From contig JAHBXG010000016.1 of assembly GCA_019636565.1 (NCBI GenBank), forward strand, positions 20,926 through 84,925: a stretch of DNA of 64,000 nucleotides, in the 5' to 3' direction. This document shows, in pieces, positions 8,602-17,996 of the stretch (its first letter is position 1; every line of letters begins with the position of its first letter). Origin of the DNA: Phycisphaeraceae bacterium. GTDB taxonomy: Bacteria > Planctomycetota > Phycisphaerae > Phycisphaerales > UBA1924. Position numbers and translations under genes: made by a program. The notes under the pieces were generated by a model that saw only the letters and a program-made list of their open reading frames with translations, was not told the origin of the DNA and made no database searches.

Positions 8602-9570
8602 ATGCGTCGTTCCAAGATTTCCATCATCGGTGCGGGAAACATCGGCGGTACATGCGCCCACTGGGCAGCGGCCAAAGAACTCGGCGACATTGTCCTGCTG
8701 GATATTCCGGACAAGGAAGGTGTCGCGAAGGGCAAAGCGCTCGACCTCGCCTGCTGCGGTCCGATCGAAAACTTCGATTCGAAGATCATCGGCACGAGCG
8801 ATTACAAAGACATCGCCGGTTCGGAAGTGGTGGTGATCACCGCCGGCATGCCCCGCAAGCCCGGCATGAGCCGCGACGATCTCGTGCAGGTCAACACGGG
8901 CATCGTGAAGTCGGTCGCCGAAAAGGTGAAGGAATACGCCCCGAACTCCATCGTCATCGTCGTGAGCAATCCGCTCGATGCAATGGTGTACGTCGCATGG
9001 AAGGTGACGGGATTCCCGGCGAACCGCGTCATCGGGCAGGCCGGCGCGCTCGATGTTGCACGATATAAAACGTTCCTCGCGATGGAACTCGGCGTCAGCG
9101 TCGAAGACATTCAGGGTGTACTCCTGGGTGGTCACGGCGACGACATGGTCCCTCTGCCCCGACTAACCAGCGTCAACGGCATCCCGATCCACGATCTCCT
9201 ATCCGCAGAAAAGATCACTGCGGCGGTCGAGCGTGCCAAGGTCGGTGGCGGCGAGATCGTGAAGTTGATGGGCACCAGCGCGTTCTACGCCCCTGCCAGC
9301 GGCACCATCGACATGGTCGAAGCCATCGTGCGCGACAAGAAGCGTCTCATTCCTTCCGCGGCGTACTGCGAAGACGAATTCGGGGTCGCCCCCGGCCAGA
9401 AAGGCCAGGGGTACTTCGTGGGAGTGCCGGCGGTGCTCGGAGCCGGCGGCGTCGAAAAGATTCTTTCCTTCAAGATGGACGCCACCGAAAAGAAGTTCAT
9501 GGACGAGTCGATCAGCCACGTCAAGGACCTGGTCGGCGTCGTGCGGAAGTTGTTCCCCGAACTGGCTTGA
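8602..9570 (+). CDS. mdh: NAD-dependent malate dehydrogenase
   Basis: Catalyses malate to oxaloacetate with NAD in the tricarboxylic acid cycle. The 322-residue protein is of the lactate dehydrogenase-like malate dehydrogenase type: the Rossmann glycine motif GAGNIGG at residues 10-16; the substrate-binding arginines in MPRKPGMSR (R85, R91), where Arg at the first position favours malate over lactate; the catalytic pair D151 (ALDVAR) and H178 (GGHGDD). Length is normal for the family. The ATG has GGAGG 7 bases upstream. It stands between a hypothetical gene and the CpcT/FKBP fusion gene, all on the plus strand. Confidence 0.95.
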   Translation: MRRSKISIIGAGNIGGTCAHWAAAKELGDIVLLDIPDKEGVAKGKALDLACCGPIENFDSKIIGTSDYKDIAGSEVVVITAGMPRKPGMSRDDLVQVNTGIVKSVAEKVKEYAPNSIVIVVSNPLDAMVYVAWKVTGFPANRVIGQAGALDVARYKTFLAMELGVSVEDIQGVLLGGHGDDMVPLPRLTSVNGIPIHDLLSAEKITAAVERAKVGGGEIVKLMGTSAFYAPASGTIDMVEAIVRDKKRLIPSAAYCEDEFGVAPGQKGQGYFVGVPAVLGAGGVEKILSFKMDATEKKFMDESISHVKDLVGVVRKLFPELA

Positions 9571-9674
9571 TAACTCAAATGCGGACACTGTCCGAGAACT
9601 TGGTTGAACTTTCTGGTCGGCTTTGCCGAACGAAAGACCCTGTGAGCGCGCTGGATGGAATCAGGAGGCCCCGG

Positions 9675-10895
9675 ATGCAGTTGAACCCGAAGATGGCGTT
9701 GGTGGCGATGGTGGTCATGAGCGGCCTTGCGATGGCCGACGAACCCGCACAGCCGGCAACAACGCCCGCGGCAGCACCCGCCGCACCAGTTGAAGCTCCG
9801 AAGCACGTTCGCGAGCCGCTGGCTCCAATCACGTGGAGCGACCCCGAGATCGAAAAGATCTCCAAGATGCTGATCGGGAGCTGGAAGTCCACGGCGCCGC
9901 TTCCCGAGGGCGCGGATCCGAAAGAAGCAGTCGAAGTCGCGATGTTCATCGCGCCCGCTCGGTCGCCCGATCTTCAGGATCTTCTGTACGTCGAAGCGGC
10001 GCGCCTGGACTCCCTGCAATCTCCCTTCCGCCAGGCGTTCTACCAGATTTACCGGCACAAGGACGGTCTGCGTCTGCGGACCTACGAGCCCATGCGCCAG
10101 ATCGGTGGCTCGCTGGTCGGCCTCTGGGCGAATCCCGATGTGTTCCCATCCGTTTCGCGCCGGGATTTGGTCGCCACGATCGATCTTGACCTCACGGCCG
10201 ATGCAAACGGCTACACCGGAAAAACGCCGTATCCCTTCCCGACCGGAAGGCTCGGCGCCGTAGAAATGACCAGCGAAGCGACGATCCGCCCCGACAAGAT
10301 CACCACCGCGGACAAAGGGTTTGACAGCAAGGGTGAAGTCGTCTGGGGCGCCAAGAACGACAGTGCATTCGAATTCACGCGGTTTGAACCGCCCGTTCGC
10401 ACGTTCACGAACGACGGAAACGTGTTTGTGATCGAGTATCGCCGGGGCGACGATTCGCGCTCGTGTGAATTGGGCGACGAAATCTCGGTGCATTACCTCG
10501 GCTTCCTGGCGAACGGCTTCCGGTTCGATAGTTCCATCGATCGCCAGCCGCCAAATCCGCTTACGTTCCTCGTCAACGAGAAGCAGGTCATCCCCGGCTT
10601 CATTCAAGCGCTGCTCGGCGCCAACGTCGGAACCGTTCGGCGCGTGTACATCCCTTACGAACAGGCGTACGGCGAATTCGGGAATTCCCGCACACGAATT
10701 CCGCCGTGGGCGGATCTGTACTTTGATTTCGAGGTCATGCGCCTGAAAGAGCCGACCGTGAAGGACGCTTCGATCCCGACAACGGTGGGCGGCGCCGATC
10801 CTCGAACGATCAAGAATCTGGTTCCGATCGGACCCGACGGGCAGCCGGTGCAAAAGCCGACCGAGGCTCCTTCCCAGCCCGCCCCCCCGAAGTAG
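9675..10895 (+). CDS. Secreted CpcT/CpeT-like domain fused to FKBP-type prolyl isomerase
   Basis: A 406-residue exported protein. Residues 1-20 form a signal peptide, followed by an Ala/Pro-rich linker to about residue 45. Residues about 50-250 resemble CpcT/CpeT proteins ([17 protein letters not shown]-type strand [35 protein letters not shown]), a family first known as phycobilin lyases in cyanobacteria but also present in non-photosynthetic bacteria. Residues about 285-380 are an FKBP peptidyl-prolyl isomerase domain ([52 protein letters not shown]). I chose the ATG at 9675, which has AGGAGG 6 bases upstream; the frame opens earlier but lacks a signal. A strong terminator follows the stop. 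A periplasmic folding role is inferred. Confidence 0.82.
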   Translation: MQLNPKMALVAMVVMSGLAMADEPAQPATTPAAAPAAPVEAPKHVREPLAPITWSDPEIEKISKMLIGSWKSTAPLPEGADPKEAVEVAMFIAPARSPDLQDLLYVEAARLDSLQSPFRQAFYQIYRHKDGLRLRTYEPMRQIGGSLVGLWANPDVFPSVSRRDLVATIDLDLTADANGYTGKTPYPFPTGRLGAVEMTSEATIRPDKITTADKGFDSKGEVVWGAKNDSAFEFTRFEPPVRTFTNDGNVFVIEYRRGDDSRSCELGDEISVHYLGFLANGFRFDSSIDRQPPNPLTFLVNEKQVIPGFIQALLGANVGTVRRVYIPYEQAYGEFGNSRTRIPPWADLYFDFEVMRLKEPTVKDASIPTTVGGADPRTIKNLVPIGPDGQPVQKPTEAPSQPAPPK

Positions 10896-10916
10896 TTTCA
10901 ACCCGACTGATCAAGC

Positions 10917-10953
10917 AGACGGCCGGACACCTCGTCCGGCCGTCTATCGTTTT
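10917..10953 (+). terminator. Rho-independent terminator
   Basis: Perfect 12-bp stem (AGACGGCCGGAC pairing with GTCCGGCCGTCT) with loop ACCTC, then ATCGTTTT. It ends the CpcT/FKBP gene transcript before the J-protein gene. Confidence 0.88.
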
Positions 10954-10995
10954 GGCGCGCGTTCACTCGCGCCTCGAACGGACTGCGAATCAAGG

Positions 10996-11964
10996 ATGAG
11001 CGACAAAGATCTCTACAGCGTGCTGGGCGTGGCCAGGGGTGCCTCCGACGACGAAATCAAAAAGGCGTACCGCAAACTCGCGCGCCAATATCACCCCGAT
11101 GTGAACAAGTCTCCCGACGCCGGCGCCAAGTTCTCGCAGGTACAAGAGGCGTACGACGTGCTCTCCGACGAGAAAAAACGGCGCTATTACGACCAGTTCG
11201 GCGTGGTGCCCGGCTCCGCAGCTGCGGAAGCGGGCACGGCGGGTGCCGGGCCTCGTACCCCATGGGAGGGCGGCCAGCGAGTTCGCGTCGACCAGATGGA
11301 CATGGACCCCGAAGAACTCGGATCGATGTTCGAGACTTTCTTCGGTGGGAGAAGAGGGCAGGACCCATTCGGGGGCGGCCCATTCGGAGGCGGTTCTCGC
11401 GCCGGAAGCGGTCGAAGTGGGCGCGCCGGATCGCACCGAGCCGTTGAGCCAGAGCCCCTGGAACACGAGCTTTTCCTGACGTTCATGGGCGCCGCCCGCG
11501 GCGGCACCGAAGATCTCAAGCTCAACTTTGACGGCCGGGCGCGGACGATCGAGGTGAACATTCCCGCCGGTGTTCGCGATCGGCAGCAACTGCGGATGCG
11601 AAAGGGTGCGGGCGATCGCGATCTGGTCCTCAACATCCGGGTAGGCGGGCATCCTGTCTTTCGGCGTGAGGAGGGGAACGACCTCTCGCTCGAACTTGCG
11701 CTGACGATCTCCGAAGCAATTCTGGGTGCGACCGTGAGCGTACCGACACTGGACGGCTCGGTGGAATTACGCGTGCCGCCGGGAACATCCAGCGGTGCGA
11801 AACTCCGATTGCGCGGCAAAGGAATCCAGCCAGCCAAGGGCGAGCCCGGCGACCTGTACGCCACCGTGCGGGTTCTCGTGCCCAAGGCCGACCTGCTGAG
11901 CGAACCGGAAAAGCAGGTGATTCGGGACATCGGCGCGAAGCAGGGAAACGTGCGCCCCGAGTAG
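10996..11964 (+). CDS. DnaJ-type co-chaperone without zinc finger (class II J-protein)
   Basis: A 322-residue J-domain protein. Residues 1-70 form the J domain with the invariant HPD at about residues 34-36 (YHPDVN), needed to stimulate DnaK ATPase. A Gly/Phe-rich linker with [17 protein letters not shown] repeats follows, then the DnaJ C-terminal substrate-binding domains (about 150-315; for example LRLRGKGIQ and GDLYATVRV). There are no CXXCXGXG repeats, so it is a CbpA-like class II protein and not canonical DnaJ. The ATG at 10996 has only AAGG beside it. It precedes mnmG by 33 bases and may share its transcript. Confidence 0.9.
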   Translation: MSDKDLYSVLGVARGASDDEIKKAYRKLARQYHPDVNKSPDAGAKFSQVQEAYDVLSDEKKRRYYDQFGVVPGSAAAEAGTAGAGPRTPWEGGQRVRVDQMDMDPEELGSMFETFFGGRRGQDPFGGGPFGGGSRAGSGRSGRAGSHRAVEPEPLEHELFLTFMGAARGGTEDLKLNFDGRARTIEVNIPAGVRDRQQLRMRKGAGDRDLVLNIRVGGHPVFRREEGNDLSLELALTISEAILGATVSVPTLDGSVELRVPPGTSSGAKLRLRGKGIQPAKGEPGDLYATVRVLVPKADLLSEPEKQVIRDIGAKQGNVRPE

Positions 11965-11997
11965 GCGTCGATCGCCATTCCCCTACGATGTCTTCGA

Positions 11998-13896
11998 ATG
12001 AGTGAGCGGCGATTCCAGGTCATCGTGATCGGCGGCGGGCACGCCGGTGTGGAGGCGGCGTGGGCCGCCGCGAACATGCTGCGCTCCGAGAACAGCGTTG
12101 CACTGGTGACAATCGACCCATCGAAGATCGGTGTGATGAGCTGCAACCCGGCGATCGGTGGCTTGGCCAAAGGGCAACTGGTGCGAGAGATCGACGCACT
12201 CGGCGGCCTGATGGGGCTCGCGACCGACGCAACGGGCATCCAGTTCAAAGTGCTGAACACGAGCAAGGGCCAGGCCGTGCGAGGTCCCCGCGCCCAGTGC
12301 GACAAGCACGCCTACGCGGAATGCGTGCAGGCAATGATCGGCGCAAGACCTGAAATCGAGATTATCTCGGGAACCGTCGACGAACTCATCGTTGCCGGAG
12401 GGAAGATCCTTGGTGTTCGGATCGGAGAGACGAGGCTGCAGTCTGAGTCGGTCGTGCTTACCACCGGCACGTTCATGCGCGGCCTGATGCACACCGGCGA
12501 AAGCAGGGTGGAAGGAGGTCGCTACGGCGAGGCCAGTGCCGTAGGGATTTCAGGTGCGTTGCGTTCGCTCGGATTTGAACTGGGGCGGCTGAAGACCGGC
12601 ACGCCGCCGCGATTGAAGCGGGGCACGCTTCGGTGGGATGAACTCGAAGTGGCGGGGGGCGATCGCGAGCCGATTCCGTTCAGCGATCTGACAATGAGTG
12701 GCGGCGCCGACTCCGCGATGCCCTCGATGAACGGGTTTCCCGTGCTTGAGCAGATCAATTGCCGTCAGACGCGGACGACGGCGCAGTCACATGAACTGAT
12801 CCGCGCGAATCTGCATCGCGCACCGATGTATTCGGGTCAGATCGAATCGGTCGGTCCGCGCTATTGCCCGTCGATCGAAGACAAGGTGGTTCGGTTCGCG
12901 GAGCGAGAATCGCACGGCGTTTTTCTGGAGCCCGAATCGCTGCGGGATGATTGGATCTACTGCAACGGGATCTCGACAAGCCTTCCGGCCGACGTTCAGG
13001 ACCGGATCGTGCGCTCGATGCCAGGCTGCGAATCCGCGGAAATCTATCGGTACGGCTACGCCGTCGAGTATGACATGGTCCGTCCGCATCAGATCGCGGC
13101 AACAGGAATGACGCGTCTGGTCGAAGGGCTTTTTCTGGCCGGGCAGATCAACGGAACGAGCGGTTACGAAGAGGCCGCGGCGCAAGGTCTGGTCGCCGGA
13201 TTGAACGCCGCGCTGCGTTCGCTGGGACGCGAGTCGATCACGTTCGGGCGCGAGCAGGCGTATATCGGCGTGCTGATGGACGATCTGGTCACCAAAACTC
13301 CGGTCGAGCCGTACCGGATGTTCACCAGCCGGGCGGAGCACCGTCTGATTCTGCGGGCGGACAACAGCGCAGACCGTCTCACGCCCTTTGCGAAGGAGTT
13401 GGGGTTGCTCGCAAACGAACTGGGTCAGCGGCGTTGGCGCTGCCACTCCGTGCGTGCCGAGCAAATGATCGCTGTGAATCGCGGACTCGATCGTGCATCT
13501 CTCAACGGTGAGCGCCTCTCCAAGCTCGTGCGCACGCCCGAATTTGATGCGGCGCGGCTGCAGGATGCGCTGACAAAGGAACCTGCTTTGACCGACGTTC
13601 CTTCGTCGGTGTGGGAAACAGTCTTCGCCGAGCGGCGGTACGCGCCCTATGTTGACCGCGCCCGCAACGACATCCGACGCGGAATGGAAATGGAGCGCCG
13701 CCGGCTGCCCGACGAGATCGACTACCACTTGCTAACGCCCCTTCGCACCGAGGCCAGGCTTGCGCTCAGCAAGTTTCGGCCAGAGACGTTCGGACAGGCA
13801 AGCCGACTGGAAGGCATCACTCCGGCCGATGTCACGCTGCTCGCGGTGCTCGTCCAGAGGTACCGGCGCCCTCCCGCCGCGCAGGTGACCGCTTGA
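11998..13896 (+). CDS. mnmG: tRNA uridine-5-carboxymethylaminomethyl modification enzyme MnmG (GidA)
   Basis: FAD-dependent partner of MnmE in forming the cmnm5 group on wobble uridine 34 of certain tRNAs. The 632-residue protein has the N-terminal FAD loop VIGGGHAGVEAAWAAA, the family signature MSCNPAIGGLAKGQLVREIDALGG, TTGTFMRGLMHTGE, a second signature GLFLAGQINGTSGYEEAAAQG, and a C-terminal helical domain ending in EGITPADVTLLAVL. Full length. Its usual GTPase partner MnmE is not beside it; the only MnmE-like gene here (at 32.7 kb) is truncated. The stop overlaps the start of the downstream antiporter gene (TTGA). Confidence 0.96.
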   Translation: MSERRFQVIVIGGGHAGVEAAWAAANMLRSENSVALVTIDPSKIGVMSCNPAIGGLAKGQLVREIDALGGLMGLATDATGIQFKVLNTSKGQAVRGPRAQCDKHAYAECVQAMIGARPEIEIISGTVDELIVAGGKILGVRIGETRLQSESVVLTTGTFMRGLMHTGESRVEGGRYGEASAVGISGALRSLGFELGRLKTGTPPRLKRGTLRWDELEVAGGDREPIPFSDLTMSGGADSAMPSMNGFPVLEQINCRQTRTTAQSHELIRANLHRAPMYSGQIESVGPRYCPSIEDKVVRFAERESHGVFLEPESLRDDWIYCNGISTSLPADVQDRIVRSMPGCESAEIYRYGYAVEYDMVRPHQIAATGMTRLVEGLFLAGQINGTSGYEEAAAQGLVAGLNAALRSLGRESITFGREQAYIGVLMDDLVTKTPVEPYRMFTSRAEHRLILRADNSADRLTPFAKELGLLANELGQRRWRCHSVRAEQMIAVNRGLDRASLNGERLSKLVRTPEFDAARLQDALTKEPALTDVPSSVWETVFAERRYAPYVDRARNDIRRGMEMERRRLPDEIDYHLLTPLRTEARLALSKFRPETFGQASRLEGITPADVTLLAVLVQRYRRPPAAQVTA

Positions 13897-15743
13897 TCAG
13901 CCCCGGTCTTGCGATTCTCGCGGAGCAGGCCTCCTCGGCCCATTCGGAGCACGGAAACACGGCCGTGGGTCTGGTCGTCATTCTGGTGACGGCGGCTGTC
14001 GTAGCGACGCTCTTTCGGCGGTTTCGCCTCCAGATCATCCCCGGGTACATCATCGCGGGTGCGCTGGTATCCGTGCTGGCCGCTGCTCTGCGTACGCGTT
14101 ACGACATCGGCCTGGGTGAAGTCGAAAACATCAGTCAGTTTGCGACGGTGCTGCTGATGTTCACCATCGGTCTGCAACTGGAGCTGGATTCGCTGCGCCG
14201 TTCGATGATCTCGGTCTTCGGGCTGGGGGTCGTCGCGACGACGGCGTGCGCATTGTTCCTTTGGGTCGCTGCGATGGGCTTCGGGCTCTCGCCTCCCGTC
14301 GCCCTGGCCGTCGGCATGGCCATGTCGATTTCTTCGACGGCGGTCCTGCTCCGCGTTTTGCAGGAACGCCGCGAACTGCACCAGACCCACGGTCGATTGT
14401 GCGTGGGAGTCTCCATCGCCCAGGATCTCATGGCGATCCTCATGCTCGGGCTGATGCCCGCGATCGCGGCGTGGCACGCTTCCAACACGCAGGTCGCCGG
14501 TCCGATGGCGGCGCCCGATTTCACAAAGACCGGGATCACGGTTCTCGTCGGTATTGCCGGAATGACCCTGCTTCTGATGATCGGTCGCTATGCACTCCCG
14601 GCCGTGCTCGAGTTTGTGGCCGATGTCGGCGCGCGCGGGTCCAGCGGAAAGTCCGGCTTCGGTTCCAAGGAGCTTGTGCTGGTCAGCTCGGCCGCGATCG
14701 CGCTCGCCGCGGCCGTGACCACCAGCGTGCTCGGCTTTAGTCCCGAACTTGGCGCATTCCTGGCGGGGCTGTTGCTCGCGTTCACACCCTACCGCACCCA
14801 GTTAGCCGGTCAGCTCGAGCCGCTGCGCGACCTGCTCATGGCGATTTTCTTTACCACGGTGGGCCTGGGAATCCACGTGCATGAGGTCGGCGCGTATCTC
14901 GGACCGATCGCCGCGGGCGTAATCGTTCTCATGGCTATCAAAGTGTTTGTGATCTGGGCCAGCGTTTGGGCGCTCGGCAGTTCCGCGCCGCTCGGGATCA
15001 TCACCGCGATCTATCTCGGCAACGCCGGTGAGTTCAGCCTCGTCTTGCTCGCGGCAGCATCTCAAACCTCGCCGGCTCCGATCCTTTCCGGGCCGCCTCT
15101 TGGCGCGATGATCGCGGTCATCGTGCTCTCGTTGATTCTTTCCCCCTTCCTCTTTGCTTGGGCGCACCCACTCGCGGCAAAGATGCAGCGGATCGGCCCT
15201 CCGCCCTGGAGCAAGCGGCTCGGCACGCTGCTCAAGCCCGATACGCACGAAGGGTCCGCGGCAGAGAAGGACGCACCCGATGCAATTCACGCACGCCATG
15301 TGATCATCGCGGGTTTCGGTCCCGTCGGACGAAGCCTCGCGGCAAGGCTCGACGTGCAAAAGGTCTCCTACACCGTCATCGAGCTGAATCCCGAGACCGT
15401 CCGCCGCCAGCGACGCCTCGGCCGATCGATTCTCTACGGAGACGTGACCAATCCGGAAGTGCTCGAGGCGGCCGGTGCGCGAATCGCCGACGCTGTCGTG
15501 ATCACGATCCCCGACGACGAAGCGACGCTGCGTGCGATCGCAACGGCGAGGGGGCTTTCACCCAGCACGTTCATCGCTTGCCGCACCGGGTATCTGAGCG
15601 GAGCCTTCCGTGCGTACGAGGCCGGCGCGGACCATGCCGTTGTGGAAGAAGTCGTGACCGCCGACGCCATGGAAAAGCAAATCTTCGAAAAACTGCAAAG
15701 CCGGCGCGGGCCGGATCTTGTGCCGCAGCCTCAGGCTTCGTGA
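13893..15743 (+). CDS. Kef-type cation:proton antiporter with C-terminal TrkA-N domain
   Basis: A 616-residue monovalent cation:proton antiporter of the CPA2 family. Residues about 20-420 hold some 11-12 membrane helices, including the typical GFSPELGAFLAGLLLA segment and IYLGNAGEFSLVLLAAA. After a charged linker, residues about 465-600 form an RCK/TrkA-N nucleotide-binding domain with the GxGxxG-type loop IIAGFGPVGRSLAARL and an acidic residue at the end of beta 2 (VIELN). This layout matches KefB/KefC-like K+/H+ exchangers gated by nucleotides. It starts at a TTG overlapping the mnmG stop, so translation is probably coupled; no separate ribosome site is visible. Confidence 0.85.
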   Translation: MISPGLAILAEQASSAHSEHGNTAVGLVVILVTAAVVATLFRRFRLQIIPGYIIAGALVSVLAAALRTRYDIGLGEVENISQFATVLLMFTIGLQLELDSLRRSMISVFGLGVVATTACALFLWVAAMGFGLSPPVALAVGMAMSISSTAVLLRVLQERRELHQTHGRLCVGVSIAQDLMAILMLGLMPAIAAWHASNTQVAGPMAAPDFTKTGITVLVGIAGMTLLLMIGRYALPAVLEFVADVGARGSSGKSGFGSKELVLVSSAAIALAAAVTTSVLGFSPELGAFLAGLLLAFTPYRTQLAGQLEPLRDLLMAIFFTTVGLGIHVHEVGAYLGPIAAGVIVLMAIKVFVIWASVWALGSSAPLGIITAIYLGNAGEFSLVLLAAASQTSPAPILSGPPLGAMIAVIVLSLILSPFLFAWAHPLAAKMQRIGPPPWSKRLGTLLKPDTHEGSAAEKDAPDAIHARHVIIAGFGPVGRSLAARLDVQKVSYTVIELNPETVRRQRRLGRSILYGDVTNPEVLEAAGARIADAVVITIPDDEATLRAIATARGLSPSTFIACRTGYLSGAFRAYEAGADHAVVEEVVTADAMEKQIFEKLQSRRGPDLVPQPQAS

Positions 15744-15747
15744 GCGC

Positions 15748-16587
15748 TCACCCGGCGGGCTTGTCGGGCTTGTCTTCGCCCGGCTTCTTGTCGCCGTCGG
15801 GGTTCGACGCGGCCGGCAGGGGCGTCGCGGTCTTTCCCATCATCTTGAGTTCGTCGCGCAGAATGGCGGCCAGTTCGTAGTTCTCGTTCTCGATCGCTTC
15901 GGCCAGACGGGTCCGAAGTTCGGCGTGCTGGCTGACCGGCAGTTTCGGAACGAGCGATTCGCGCATGCCGCGGAGCATGTCTGCTTCGGCGGAGGCATCG
16001 AACATCTGGGGTTGGCCGACGCTGGAGAAGTACTGGCGCAGCGACTCGAGCCCCTGGTCAAGCGCGAAAACGGCGGCCTTGGGTTCGTTGTCCTTAAGAG
16101 CCTGACTGGCCATGGCGCGGGCTCGGAGCATCAGGATGTACGGCCGAAACTGCTCAAGCACATTGCGGTCGCCCTCGGTCTCGGCGTGGGCGGCACAGAA
16201 GTCGAGAACCCGGAGATTGCGGGTGGTATCCCGGACGACGCCCTCAAAGTCCTCCAAAGCCAGCAAGGCGAGATAGCGGTGGTAGTACTGCACGGCCTCT
16301 TCGCGGAGCAGGCGGCAATCCTCTGGTTCGAGCGAGAATCGCTCGGCCGGGGCGCCTTCCTCTTCCTCGGCCTTGGAATCAAGTTGGGCCTCGAAATACT
16401 CCAGAAGGCTCGGGAAGCCGTGGGGACGCTGACCGTCCGGGCGTCCGGTCGGGAACATTTGGAGAATCCCTAAATCAACCCGGATCTGGATTCTGGGCTG
16501 GCCATCGTCGCCTTGGATGAGGCGAGCGTTGATGGATCCGGGCTCGTAGTCCCAATCTTCGAGGAGTTTGCTGAGGTCGTTGTTCAT
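15748..16587 (-). CDS. UVR-motif protein (UvrB/UvrC interaction motif)
   Basis: A protein of about 279 residues. Near the C-terminus (about 235-262) is a UVR motif (LRTRLAEAIENENYELAAILRDELKMM), the helical hairpin by which UvrB and UvrC touch and which also occurs in McsA and ClpC-type proteins. The rest is helical with acidic stretches, and the last 20 residues are Lys/Pro/Asp-rich. The middle (about 85-205) looks like a helical repeat region. Conserved proteins of this kind are known in planctomycetes, but their role is undefined. The start is unclear: ATG 16587 is preceded by no good ribosome site, and ATG 16641 would add 18 residues. Its stop lies 4 bases from the convergent antiporter stop. 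Confidence 0.7.
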   Translation of the reverse strand: MNNDLSKLLEDWDYEPGSINARLIQGDDGQPRIQIRVDLGILQMFPTGRPDGQRPHGFPSLLEYFEAQLDSKAEEEEGAPAERFSLEPEDCRLLREEAVQYYHRYLALLALEDFEGVVRDTTRNLRVLDFCAAHAETEGDRNVLEQFRPYILMLRARAMASQALKDNEPKAAVFALDQGLESLRQYFSSVGQPQMFDASAEADMLRGMRESLVPKLPVSQHAELRTRLAEAIENENYELAAILRDELKMMGKTATPLPAASNPDGDKKPGEDKPDKPAG

Positions 16588-16941
16588 CGGGAGCAGAGGA
16601 ACCGTAGCTTTGTAGTCCCGAAACGCCTTGGTTGTTCGCATTTCGATCGGTCTAGAAGGGCATCTTTCAAAGAATCCGGTGAATTCGGCTGTACGGACTG
16701 CACTGTTTGGTGAAATATTTCGCTTTTTCTGGTTGCCGGATTTGCATTTGGCGCAGTCTGTGTCATGGTTCAAGTAGGAGGAGCTGCGCAAAGAGTTAGG
16801 ACACGGTCATGTGCTCGATGAACAACGTCGATTGCAACCTGTCCAGGACTTCTTGCGTAGCCTTCTGTGTGGTGTGCCCGGGCTTGTATGGCCGGGCCGA
16901 GGAGTTGAGAGGGGTGTGGTGCCCCGGAAGGTGGTAGAACA
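16588..16941 (+). other. Intergenic region upstream of sigma factor gene
   Basis: This 354-base stretch separates two divergent genes. It is locally AT-richer around 16,700-16,750 (for example GAAATATTTC) and then GC-rich. A short inverted repeat (GCCCGG ... CCGGGC) at about 16,877-16,900 lies in the likely leader of the sigma factor mRNA. A GGAAGGTGG stretch at 16,925-16,933 can serve as its ribosome site. I see no open reading frame with coding character and no promoter I would defend. Confidence 0.4.
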
Positions 16942-17904
16942 GTGGCAGCGAGTTCCGCTCGGGCCCGTCAGGGTTCTGTTCAGGTCCAATCAGACCTGCA
17001 CGTGTATTTCCAGGAAATCAATCGGACCAAGCTTCTCACGGCAGACGAAGAGAAGGAGCTTGGGTGGGCGATCATCAACGAGAATTGCCCGAAGTCTCGC
17101 GAGCGGATGATCCGCGCGAACCTTCGCCTCGTTGTTGCAATCGCGAAGAACTACGCAAACCGTGGTTTGCCCCTCAGCGATCTCATTGAAGAGGGCAACA
17201 TCGGTCTGCTGCGGGCCGTTGAAGGATTCGATCCTTCGCAGGGTGCCCGCTTCAGCACCTACGCATCGTGGTGGATCAAGCAGGCTATCAAGCGTGCCTT
17301 GGTCAATGCCACGCAGCCGGTGCACGTTCCGGCCTACATGGTGGAACTCATTGCCAAGTGGAAGCTCGCGGCCCGCAAGCTCGAGCAGGAACTCGGCTAT
17401 CCGCCCAGCCTGCAGGATCTCGCCAAGGCGATGGACCTGCCGGTGAAGAAGCTCCGCGTGATCAAGCGCGCCGTCAAGGCCTTCCAGAGCCCCGGCAGCG
17501 ATACCCGCGACATCGACGGCGACCTCCTGAAGATGAGCGACATCCTCGCGGATTCGCGTCATTCCACGCCGCACGACAACATCCTCCGCGACGACGAGCT
17601 CGAAACGCTCCGGCGTCTGCTCGAGACGATCGACGATCGCGAAGCCCGCATCCTGCGTCTGCGTTTCGGCCTCGACGGCTGCGAGCCGCTGACTCTGAAG
17701 GAAGTGGCCGAGGAAGTCGGTATCAGCCGCGAGCGCGTCCGCCAGATCGTGGACGAAGCACTGACCAAGTTGAACCAGCGTCTCACGGACGATCGGCCCA
17801 GCCGATTCTTCCGCGAGGGCGAAGCGGGCCGACGCGACGAAGCCGCCCCGCCCCGTCAAACGCGATTCACGAGCCCGAACTTTGAGGGCAGCCGCGCCAG
17901 TTGA
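16942..17904 (+). CDS. RNA polymerase sigma-70 factor, group 2 type
   Basis: A 320-residue primary-like sigma factor. Region 1.2 starts at about residue 20 ([15 protein letters not shown]). Region 2 contains [38 protein letters not shown] and the melting/-10 helix [14 protein letters not shown]. Region 3 follows with a helix-turn segment, and region 4 ends with the helix-turn-helix [20 protein letters not shown]. The long N-terminal region 1.1 of housekeeping RpoD is missing, so it resembles RpoS/HrdB-related or compact planctomycete sigma factors. It starts at GTG 16942 with an upstream GGAAGGTGG. A strong terminator follows, giving a single-gene unit. Whether it is a housekeeping or stress factor cannot be told from the sequence. 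Confidence 0.92.
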   Translation: MAASSARARQGSVQVQSDLHVYFQEINRTKLLTADEEKELGWAIINENCPKSRERMIRANLRLVVAIAKNYANRGLPLSDLIEEGNIGLLRAVEGFDPSQGARFSTYASWWIKQAIKRALVNATQPVHVPAYMVELIAKWKLAARKLEQELGYPPSLQDLAKAMDLPVKKLRVIKRAVKAFQSPGSDTRDIDGDLLKMSDILADSRHSTPHDNILRDDELETLRRLLETIDDREARILRLRFGLDGCEPLTLKEVAEEVGISRERVRQIVDEALTKLNQRLTDDRPSRFFREGEAGRRDEAAPPRQTRFTSPNFEGSRAS

Positions 17905-17930
17905 TGGGCTCGGAATGATGAAGGCAAGTC

Positions 17931-17962
17931 AAGCCGGGGCTTCGAGCCCCGGCTTTGTTTTT
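17931..17962 (+). terminator. Rho-independent terminator after sigma factor gene
   Basis: Perfect 11-bp stem (AAGCCGGGGCT pairing with AGCCCCGGCTT), three-base loop TCG, then TG and five T residues. Confidence 0.9.
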
Positions 17963-17996
17963 GGAAGGCGTTTGTGCCTTCGGCTACGATCGGAAC

